Origin: an uncultured Bifidobacterium sp.
GTDB taxonomy: Bacteria > Actinomycetota > Actinomycetes > Actinomycetales > Bifidobacteriaceae
Direction: 5' to 3'
Assembly: GCA_937874315.1 (NCBI GenBank)
Contig: CALNAE010000017.1
Span: 1-10,611 of the forward strand
Length of the DNA stretch: 10,611 nucleotides
Shown: positions 1-5,171 of the stretch, piece by piece
Layout of the letters: the number at the start of each line of letters is the position of its first letter
Numbering within the stretch: the stretch's first letter is position 1
Position numbers and translations under genes: made by a program
The notes under the pieces: generated by a model
Seen by the model: the letters and a program-made list of their open reading frames with translations, nothing else
Database searches by the model: none
Told to the model about the DNA's origin: nothing

Positions 1-19
1 ACGGCTATTCACTATCGAG

Positions 20-1057
20 TCAGTTGAATCCGACGATCCGCTCCGCCACTCGGTACCCGCAACGGATGATGAAACGGCCGGTGCTACCGGGAAGATTGAT
101 GGCTCGCGAGGCGACTTTGTGCCGGACATCGTGGCCGATCTTCGGCGACATTTCGTCGATGTCGTCCCACAACGCGTCCTTGGCCTCGTAATTGACCGGC
201 CTGCGCGAAAGAATCAGGAACACGCTGGTCACCACGCTGTTGATGGACAGAAAATGAATCATGTAGCGATACAGGCCAAGTGGCACCATGCCCGGCTCGG
301 GCGTGGCCTCGGCCATCGCATGGTTGACCCGGAGCAGCTGGTCGATGCGTCTGATCATGACGTCGGTCTGTACCGATTGGCCGTCCCTGCCGATGAAATA
401 GTGATACAGCGGCGTATCCAAATACATCAGGGTCTTCACATAGGGGAACGGCTCATACGAGTAGATGAAGTCCACGTAAAACGTGTGTTCCGGCAGCCGT
501 AGCTTCGACCTGCGTAGAACTTCGGTACGAAACGTGATCGAATGCATGATGAGGTATTGGCCCAGACCAAAATGCCCGAGATCGTCCCAATGCAGCACCA
601 CATCGGGATCCATGACATGGTCGAAACGAACGATGTGCTTATGGTGTTTCCCGACCTTGTCGTAGACGTAGTCGGTGATCAGCATATCTATGGGCTCGTC
701 ACTGCGACATTGCTCACGCAAAACCGTCAGCACGCGCTCCAGCGAACCCGGACTGACCCAATCGTCGGCGTCCACGACCTTGATATAGGTGCCACACGCC
801 CGTTCGACGCCGGCGTTGACCGCGCCGCCGTGCCCCTTATTGGATTGGTGCACCACCTTCACCGTATTCGGCATGGCGCGCCCGTATCGATCGGCGATCG
901 CGGGGGTGTCATCGCTCGAACCGTCGTCAACGATGATGACCTCGACATCACGACTGTCCTTGGCGGCAATCAGGGAATCCACGCATCGTCCCAGATACTC
1001 CTGCATATTGAATGCCGGTACGACAAAGCTCAACGTCTTATGACTCGCCTGTTGCAT
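20..1057 (-). CDS. Family 2 glycosyltransferase
   Basis: 345-residue GT-A fold glycosyltransferase, expected to transfer a sugar from a nucleotide-sugar donor to a cell-envelope glycan or lipid; donor and acceptor cannot be read from the sequence. The N-terminus has the family pattern: SFVVPAFNMQEYL (10-22), VDDGSSDDT (43-51) for nucleotide binding, NKGHGGAVNAG (73-83) and the metal-binding DADDW (96-100). The middle (about 120-240) is the variable acceptor region. A hydrophobic stretch at about 264-284 could associate with the membrane, but there is no clear multi-spanning domain, so it is probably a peripheral enzyme. I chose the start at 1057 because AAGGA lies about 5 nt upstream and the family homology begins right after it; the open frame continues upstream to 1297 but would run into the divergent kinase gene. 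It is transcribed away from the kinase. Class is confident, substrate unknown. Confidence 0.9.
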   Translation of the reverse strand: MQQASHKTLSFVVPAFNMQEYLGRCVDSLIAAKDSRDVEVIIVDDGSSDDTPAIADRYGRAMPNTVKVVHQSNKGHGGAVNAGVERACGTYIKVVDADDWVSPGSLERVLTVLREQCRSDEPIDMLITDYVYDKVGKHHKHIVRFDHVMDPDVVLHWDDLGHFGLGQYLIMHSITFRTEVLRRSKLRLPEHTFYVDFIYSYEPFPYVKTLMYLDTPLYHYFIGRDGQSVQTDVMIRRIDQLLRVNHAMAEATPEPGMVPLGLYRYMIHFLSINSVVTSVFLILSRRPVNYEAKDALWDDIDEMSPKIGHDVRHKVASRAINLPGSTGRFIIRCGYRVAERIVGFN

Positions 1058-1137
1058 GGTTTCCTTCGGATATCGACACTCATCCACTACCCACGGTCGC
1101 ACGCCACATTTGACACGGCATGCGCAATCCCCGCGTG

Positions 1138-1146
1138 AATATACCA
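1138..1146 (-). promoter_or_regulatory. Putative extended -10 promoter of the glycosyltransferase gene
   Basis: Read on the minus strand the sequence is TGG-TATATT: five of six matches to TATAAT with an extended -10 TGN just upstream. No convincing -35 box sits 17 bp further out. The start point would be near 1131, giving an untranslated leader of about 75 nt. This is a motif match only. Confidence 0.35.
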
Positions 1147-1177
1147 TAACACCTGCGCCATAACGATGAGGCGACAG

Positions 1178-1183
1178 TACCAT
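1178..1183 (+). promoter_or_regulatory. Putative -10 element of the kinase gene, leaderless geometry
   Basis: TACCAT fits the TANNNT pattern and ends seven bases before the kinase ATG at 1191. That is the spacing at which transcription would start on the A of the start codon. No good Shine-Dalgarno sequence lies 5-12 nt upstream of the ATG; only a weak AGAGA touches it. The -35 region (1155-1160, GCGCCA) is poor. Leaderless transcripts are common in actinobacteria, so this is plausible but unproven. Confidence 0.35.
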
Positions 1184-1190
1184 AGAGATT

Positions 1191-3314
1191 ATGAGCGATT
1201 TAAGCGCCTTTGATCTCGAACCCGGCGGAGCCGTCGGCGGATATGAATTATTGTCCCGTCTCGGCAGCGGCGCGATGGGCTCCGTGTGGAAGGTCAAGGA
1301 TGAAGGCGGACAAATCTATGCGATGAAAATGTTGCGAGACTCACTCGCCGAGGACGACGGAACAGCCGCCGGACCAGCCGCCGATCCGACCAGCCGTCGA
1401 GATGCGGTAACCGCTCGGGAACGTCTGCGGCGCGAGGCCATGGCGTTGCGCAAGGTCAATCATCCGGGCGTCTGCGGCATCGTCGACATGGAGCTAGATG
1501 ACGCGCTGGCGTTTATCGTCACCGAATTCATCGAGGGCAAAACCCTACGTGAGGATGTCGCAACGAACGGACGGTACACGGGGGACGACCTCGAACGGCT
1601 CGCCGCCAAGCTCATCGATGCGGTGCAGGCGGTCCATAACGCGGGCATCGTGCACCGGGACATCAAGCCGACGAATGTCATGATTGCCGCGAGCGGGCCG
1701 GTTCTGGTGGATTTCGGCATCGCCATGGGGGAGGGCGAAAGCCATGTGACACGTACCGGTCTGGTCATGGGCACGCCGGGATTCATAGCGCCCGAGATCA
1801 TCGACGGCGCCGAATCCACCGAGACCACGGACTGGTGGTCGTTGGCCTCGGTGTTGGGATTCGCCGCAACCGGGCGGCCGGTTTTCGGCGTCAAGCCGAT
1901 GATGGCCGTGCTTGAACGCGAAGCCTCGGGCAATGCGGATCTCTCCGGTCTTCCTCCCACCACCATGAACACGTTGCGGGCCGCATTGAGCCCGGACCCG
2001 GCCCGGCGCCCGAAGACGGCGGAGATTCTGCACGCCATCACGCTCGACGCGCTCAACCCGGAAGCCTGGTTGGAGCCCGCGGACGACGAAACGACGGTGG
2101 TGCGCCCTTTTGACCGCGACCCCGACGCAACAGCCAAAAACCCTTCCGATAGCCCCCGACGCCTGTGGGATAATGAAACTCGGGTAATCACCCCCATGGT
2201 ATCGGTGCAGAGCGCCCAGGACGCCCCGGCAACACAGGTCTTGTCACCGTCGCGGCACCCGGACTCGGAGGGACTAGAAGGCGACCAAACCCAGTCAACG
2301 ACCATCCTCGGACCAACCGACACCGCAACCGCCCTCCTCGGACAACAGACCGCACCGCTGCTCGCACATGACACGGATCCCGACAACGACTTCTCCGACG
2401 ACAGCCCGACGATCGCAGCCCCCTCGCCGCCGCCGGCTGCAATACCGCCGAACAGGGCTCCGTCCTATCGTGCGGCCCCGGCGGCACCCGTCGCTCCCGT
2501 TCCCCTCGCCACCCCCGATAACCCTGAGCCGAGCAACCCCCTATCGCCCGTCGATGCGACGGCCGTGGAACGCGGCGAATACCACGCCTCCGGAACCGTG
2601 GCGATGTGGCTGCTGACCGTGCCGATGGCCATGCTGGGGTCCTGCGCGCCCATCGCAGGTCTCGTCGTATTCGTGCTCATCGTATGGCTGTTTCTGGCCG
2701 TCGGGCACAACACCGAAGCGCAACTCGAGCGTGAGTGGCGACGAGGCGGCGTGAGGAAAACCGGCGATTGGATCATGCGGGCGATCTCGCTGCCCTGGCA
2801 TCTGCTATGCGAGCTGCCGCTGGCGCTGGTACGGCTCATCACCCCCATGACGCTTATGGCTGCCGCAATCATGCTCGGCGCCCTGCCCCTGCAACTGCCC
2901 CGGACCGCTGCTGTGTGGTACTGGCAGGGTCGTCAGCTCGCGCTGCCACTGCTACTCGGGAGCCCCCTATCGTATTCGGGATTATTGCTCGCGGCCGCGT
3001 CATCCATAAGCTGGCTGTTGACGGCATTTGGACCGCACTCATTACGCATGTGCCTGGGGGCGGGCACGATTCGAGGCAGAAAGATGAATGCGCGGATCAC
3101 CGATCCGACAGTCGCCGGCCCCTCGACCGAGCGAACCGGCGGCGAAGATCCAGGATCGCCGTTCATGACGCGGCCGACCGGTCGATCGACTCGGCATAAC
3201 CCCTGGCATATGACGCTGCTGGCGTTGTGGCTTATCGTATGCGCCGCCTTGTTGACGACGATGTTCGTCAGCTGGACGATCAACTGGGCCCCGCTCACGG
3301 TCGCGTTCGCGTAA
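1191..3314 (+). CDS. Serine/threonine protein kinase with polytopic C-terminal membrane domain
   Basis: 707-residue Hanks-type kinase of the bacterial PknB class. The catalytic domain spans about 18-285: glycine loop GSGAMGSV (25-32), ATP-binding K46 in YAMKML, alphaC E82, catalytic loop HRDIKPTN (155-162, base D157), DFG (174-176), activation-loop T187 and T189, GTPGFIAPE (194-202) and D214. All catalytic residues are present, so it should be active. About 25 extra residues (50-75, Asp/Ala/Gly-rich) lie between strand beta3 and helix alphaC. A disordered linker (about 290-465) is rich in Thr, Pro and Asp and repeats T-x-hydrophobic motifs. From 468 on come hydrophobic segments (about 469-504, 545-568, 582-612, 671-697), probably five or six membrane passes. 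There are no PASTA repeats, unlike the usual PknB architecture. It lies upstream of the DsbA-like gene. Kinase identity is firm; sensed signal and substrates are unknown. Confidence 0.93.
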   Translation: MSDLSAFDLEPGGAVGGYELLSRLGSGAMGSVWKVKDEGGQIYAMKMLRDSLAEDDGTAAGPAADPTSRRDAVTARERLRREAMALRKVNHPGVCGIVDMELDDALAFIVTEFIEGKTLREDVATNGRYTGDDLERLAAKLIDAVQAVHNAGIVHRDIKPTNVMIAASGPVLVDFGIAMGEGESHVTRTGLVMGTPGFIAPEIIDGAESTETTDWWSLASVLGFAATGRPVFGVKPMMAVLEREASGNADLSGLPPTTMNTLRAALSPDPARRPKTAEILHAITLDALNPEAWLEPADDETTVVRPFDRDPDATAKNPSDSPRRLWDNETRVITPMVSVQSAQDAPATQVLSPSRHPDSEGLEGDQTQSTTILGPTDTATALLGQQTAPLLAHDTDPDNDFSDDSPTIAAPSPPPAAIPPNRAPSYRAAPAAPVAPVPLATPDNPEPSNPLSPVDATAVERGEYHASGTVAMWLLTVPMAMLGSCAPIAGLVVFVLIVWLFLAVGHNTEAQLEREWRRGGVRKTGDWIMRAISLPWHLLCELPLALVRLITPMTLMAAAIMLGALPLQLPRTAAVWYWQGRQLALPLLLGSPLSYSGLLLAAASSISWLLTAFGPHSLRMCLGAGTIRGRKMNARITDPTVAGPSTERTGGEDPGSPFMTRPTGRSTRHNPWHMTLLALWLIVCAALLTTMFVSWTINWAPLTVAFA

Positions 3315-3316
3315 AT

Positions 3317-3333
3317 TTCACGCTTGGCGTGAA
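3317..3333. repeat. Perfect 7-bp inverted repeat (TTCACGC-N3-GCGTGAA) after the kinase stop codon
   Basis: The arms 3317-3323 and 3327-3333 are exact reverse complements around a TTG centre, starting two bases after the kinase stop. No T-run follows on either strand, so it is a poor intrinsic terminator. It could be a weak hairpin in the kinase mRNA or a protein-binding palindrome about 40 bp upstream of the likely -10 of the next gene. Confidence 0.5.
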
Positions 3334-3371
3334 CCATAATCGTTCGGGGTTCCGATTCCAGATGCGGTCGG

Positions 3372-3377
3372 TATGAT
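3372..3377 (+). promoter_or_regulatory. Putative -10 element of the DsbA-like gene
   Basis: TATGAT matches five of six bases of TATAAT and would place the start point near 3384, about 55 nt before the ATG at 3439. The -35 region 17 bp upstream (GTTCCG) is poor, so the call rests mostly on the -10. The 124 bp gap after the kinase leaves room for a separate promoter. Confidence 0.35.
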
Positions 3378-3438
3378 GGGCAGCGGACATACGCATGTGC
3401 GAAGCAGGACACCAATACGAGATTCAAAAGGATGGGGC

Positions 3439-4422
3439 ATGGCAGAATCCAACAACAGGCCGGGCAGAACAGAAAAGCGACAGCTTCGGGCCGAACGCAA
3501 GGCGGCTCAGCTGGCGCAGGAGCAGGCGTTGGCCGAAAAGCTCGAGCACGAACGCCGGCAGCAGACCATCATCGGCATCATCGTCGTGGTTATCGTCGTG
3601 GCGCTTATCGCGGTCATCGGTGTCGTGGTGTATCGCAACGTGCACAAAAACAGCGCATCCGAAAGTCAAAGCGCCTCCGAATCGTACAACAACCTGCAGC
3701 AGGTGAAGACGAAACCCGTAGGGGCCAACAAACAGGGCGGATTCCTGCTGTCGAAGAACGGCTACAACAAGTCAATCGCCAACGTGCCGACCGTCTCCGA
3801 GTATTTCGACCCACTGTGCCCGGGATGCGGCGCGTTCAACCGTCAGGTAGACCCGACGATCACCTCGCTCGTTGACGCCGGGCAGATCAACCTGGTGCTG
3901 TACCCCATGTCGTTCCTTGATCAAAACTCCAGCGACAGCTATTCCAGCCGCGCTTCCGGAGCGGTCGCCTATATCGCCACACACGACTCCAACCCCGATC
4001 ACCTGCTGGCGTATATCGCCAATATCTATGCCTCGGGCTTCCAGCCGCAGGAGGGAACAAGTTATAAATCCGTCAGCAACGCGGCGCTCAACAAGCAGGC
4101 CGTCAAGGCTGGAGTCTCGCAATCGGTGGCCGACAAGGCCTTCGGTGGCGAGTATCAGAAATGGCTCGACGCCATCAACACGTATACGCCGAAACGCCCC
4201 GAGCTGTGGAACACCTCGGGGAGCAACAAGGGCGCCATGACCACGCCAACAGTGACCTTCAACGGCAAGATGCTGGACATGAACCGCGTCTCGGACTTGG
4301 GTCTCTCGCTGAAATCCGCGGTATTACAATCCCTGGGGCTTACGGAAAGCCAGGTGGGCAAAGAGGGGGAGCTGCCGTCTATCGGCGCGCAAGGTAAGCC
4401 GGTCACACTGAAATCGGCGTGA
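3439..4422 (+). CDS. Membrane-anchored DsbA-like thiol-disulfide oxidoreductase
   Basis: 327-residue extracytoplasmic thioredoxin-fold protein of the DsbA / Thioredoxin_4 type, expected to make or rearrange disulfides in secreted proteins. The N-terminus is cytoplasmic, highly charged and likely helical (about 8-40, Arg/Lys/Glu/Gln-rich). One membrane segment follows at about 44-65 (Ile/Val-rich), then a Ser-rich tether. The catalytic CPGC is C127-C130 in YFDPLCPGCGAFNRQ, and the cis-proline loop is at TTPTV (P270). The helical insertion between them is typical of DsbA. I chose the ATG at 3439 because AAGGA lies 6 nt upstream; an in-frame ATG at 3373 overlaps the probable promoter and would add 22 polar residues. 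Single-span anchored DsbA proteins are common in actinobacteria. No VKOR-like or DsbB-like partner is visible in this window. Confidence 0.88.
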   Translation: MAESNNRPGRTEKRQLRAERKAAQLAQEQALAEKLEHERRQQTIIGIIVVVIVVALIAVIGVVVYRNVHKNSASESQSASESYNNLQQVKTKPVGANKQGGFLLSKNGYNKSIANVPTVSEYFDPLCPGCGAFNRQVDPTITSLVDAGQINLVLYPMSFLDQNSSDSYSSRASGAVAYIATHDSNPDHLLAYIANIYASGFQPQEGTSYKSVSNAALNKQAVKAGVSQSVADKAFGGEYQKWLDAINTYTPKRPELWNTSGSNKGAMTTPTVTFNGKMLDMNRVSDLGLSLKSAVLQSLGLTESQVGKEGELPSIGAQGKPVTLKSA

Positions 4423-4426
4423 ATGG

Positions 4427-4461
4427 CAAACCGACCAACAAACAGACCAACCGACAAACCA
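4427..4461 (+). terminator. T-free, C/A-rich stretch, possible Rho-loading region
   Basis: These 35 bases, five nucleotides after the stop of the DsbA-like gene, contain 18 A, 14 C, 3 G and no T. They are built from four degenerate 8-bp units (4428-4459) ending in GAC or AAC. The RNA would be unstructured and rich in C over G, as Rho utilisation sites are. No intrinsic terminator is seen between this gene and the tRNA promoter. The Rho role is an inference. Confidence 0.25.
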
Positions 4462-4463
4462 TT

Positions 4464-4475
4464 TCGAGATCTCGA
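4464..4475. repeat. Perfect 12-bp palindrome TCGAGATCTCGA
   Basis: A fully self-complementary 12-mer lies between the DsbA-like gene and the tRNA-Thr promoter, about 110 bp upstream of the tRNA -10. It has no loop, so it fits a dimeric-protein site better than an RNA hairpin. I cannot assign it to a known regulator, and chance occurrence is possible. Confidence 0.35.
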
Positions 4476-4564
4476 CGCACGGTTTCTCCTCGACTCGCCA
4501 AGAATGCGCATTGCATGTTCGGGACGAGCTGGTATGCTGGACATTCGTTCCTGAAGAATCGAGA

Positions 4565-4591
4565 CTGACCAGACACGTGATGCGGTAGAAT
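4565..4591 (+). promoter_or_regulatory. Putative promoter of tRNA-Thr
   Basis: The -10 TAGAAT (4586-4591) matches five of six consensus bases. The -35 candidate CTGACC (4565-4570) matches four of six and is 15 bp away; reading ACTGAC one base earlier gives 16 bp. The start point would be near 4598, leaving about 33 nt of 5' leader for RNase P to remove. Confidence 0.45.
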
Positions 4592-4630
4592 TTCTACGGC
4601 ATTGGGTTGACCGGGCGGCGGGGGACGAAG

Positions 4631-4704
4631 GCCTCCTTAGCTCAGATGGCCAGAGCGGCCGCCTTGTAAGCGGCAGGTCGTCGGTTCGATTCCGACAGGA
4701 GGCT
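4631..4704 (+). tRNA. tRNA-Thr (anticodon TGT)
   Basis: A 74-nt tRNA with a complete cloverleaf. The acceptor stem GCCTCCT (4631-4637) pairs with AGGAGGC (4697-4703). The D stem GCTC/GAGC is 4640-4643 with 4653-4656. The anticodon stem GCCGC/GCGGC (4658-4662 with 4670-4674) encloses loop CTTGTAA with anticodon TGT at 4665-4667, reading ACA and other Thr codons. The T stem GTCGG/CCGAC (4680-4684 with 4692-4696) encloses TTCGATT. Every stem pairs perfectly. The discriminator is T4704, and the next bases are CTG, so the CCA tail is not encoded and must be added by the CCA enzyme, whose gene lies about 4 kb downstream. It stands alone with its own promoter. Confidence 0.97.
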
Positions 4705-4763
4705 CTGAGTGCGAGACACCAGTAACATGGACTTGCACACAATACTTACCCTCGAGTAAGAGC

Positions 4764-4795
4764 CGGGAGCCCTTCCCCAATAATTTGGGCTCCCG
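4764..4795 (+). repeat. Inverted repeat 1 downstream of tRNA-Thr (9-bp stem)
   Basis: CGGGAGCCC (4764-4772) and GGGCTCCCG (4787-4795) are exact reverse complements around a 14-nt loop. It is the first strong hairpin after the tRNA, 60 bp past its 3' end. The sequence after it (ACATATGG) lacks a T-run, so it may mark a processing or pausing site, or be a weak terminator. Confidence 0.6.
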
Positions 4796-4801
4796 ACATA
4801 T

Positions 4802-4835
4802 GGAGGTGGCGCACCCCCCAACTAGCACCACCTCC
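4802..4835 (+). repeat. Inverted repeat 2 (8-bp stem)
   Basis: GGAGGTGG (4802-4809) pairs with CCACCTCC (4828-4835) around an 18-nt loop. A competing short hairpin GGTG-GCG-CACC lies inside the 5' half. There is no T tail; it abuts inverted repeat 3 directly. Confidence 0.5.
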
Positions 4836-4836
4836 G

Positions 4837-4877
4837 GGGGGCGGGATTATCCCCTTCTTTCCCGCCCCCTTCTTCTT
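4837..4877 (+). terminator. Intrinsic terminator candidate, 10-bp GC stem with T-rich tail
   Basis: GGGGGCGGGA (4837-4846) pairs exactly with TCCCGCCCCC (4860-4869) around a 13-nt loop. The tail TTCTTCTT (4870-4877) is the only T-rich tail among the four hairpins here. It is the best candidate for ending tRNA-Thr transcription before the next promoter at about 5074-5102. The tail is interrupted by two C residues, so efficiency is uncertain. Confidence 0.6.
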
Positions 4878-4881
4878 GGGT

Positions 4882-4915
4882 CGGGCTTGCGGCGCGATGG
4901 CGCATCGCAAGCCCG
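4882..4915 (+). repeat. Inverted repeat 4 (10-bp stem with nested alternative pairing)
   Basis: CGGGCTTGCG (4882-4891) and CGCAAGCCCG (4906-4915) are exact reverse complements. The 14-nt loop can form GCGC/GCGC (4892-4895 with 4900-4903). Alternatively GCGATG (4894-4899) can pair with CATCGC (4903-4908), which competes with the outer stem. There is no T-run after it. Confidence 0.55.
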
Positions 4916-5073
4916 GTACACCCGGTCTCTCCGGCTCACAATGCATCCGAGCATCTGATGAGGCCGCGTGGGAGGCTTTGCACGACACACACGATCAACA
5001 TGCGCTGGCGAAGACGACGTTCCCGTCCAAACGCAACCAAACGCACCCAAGAAACCGGCAACTTGCCTGGTTC
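4916..5073. other. Non-coding spacer upstream of the rpf-like gene
   Basis: I see no convincing gene here: open frames crossing it have no ribosome-binding site or recognisable protein. It holds a doubled CCAAACGCA (about 5028-5046). It also holds an imperfect hairpin at 5049-5075 (AAGAAACCGGCAA against TTGCCTGGTTCTT, with a bulged base), just upstream of and touching the -35 box of the next promoter. I looked for the c-di-AMP (ydaO) riboswitch found before some actinobacterial rpf genes and did not see it. Confidence 0.4.
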
Positions 5074-5102
5074 TTTCCACGCTCAGCTTCAGCCGGTACA
5101 AT
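5074..5102 (+). promoter_or_regulatory. Putative promoter of the rpf-like / rsmA operon
   Basis: The -35 TTTCCA (5074-5079, four of six matches to TTGACA) and the -10 TACAAT (5097-5102, five of six) are separated by exactly 17 bp. The start point would be near 5109, giving a leader of about 63 nt ending in AGAGGA, 5 nt before the ATG. It is the best-formed promoter in the window. Confidence 0.5.
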
Positions 5103-5171
5103 AACGGCGGTGAACATAGTGCAAGGCTCGGATAGGGACCCGCTCTGTCGCTTCATAGGAAGAGGAATGTG

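Noticed and set aside
542..1138. 198-residue open frame on the plus strand opposite the glycosyltransferase
   Set aside because: It is an antisense shadow of a clear GT2 gene; no recognisable domain.
1058..1297. 80-residue N-terminal extension of the glycosyltransferase frame
   Set aside because: It overlaps the divergent kinase start and promoter region, lacks a family match, and a good ribosome-binding site precedes the start at 1057.
1460..2386. 308-residue open frame on the minus strand opposite the kinase
   Set aside because: Low-complexity Ser/Arg/Gly composition typical of antisense frames in GC-rich genes; the kinase on the other strand is unambiguous.
4505..4556. Imperfect inverted repeat (TTCGGGACGA against TTCGTTCCTGAA) upstream of the tRNA promoter
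   Set aside because: Mismatches and a gap break the stem; it is no better than expected by chance.
4746..5101. Short open frames crossing the hairpin cluster on both strands
   Set aside because: They have no ribosome-binding site and read through the inverted repeats, giving Arg/Pro/Gly-rich peptides without domains.
4916..5171. c-di-AMP (ydaO) riboswitch upstream of the rpf-like gene
   Set aside because: I looked because some actinobacterial rpf genes have one. The conserved elements are not visible, and the likely transcript leader is only about 63 nt.
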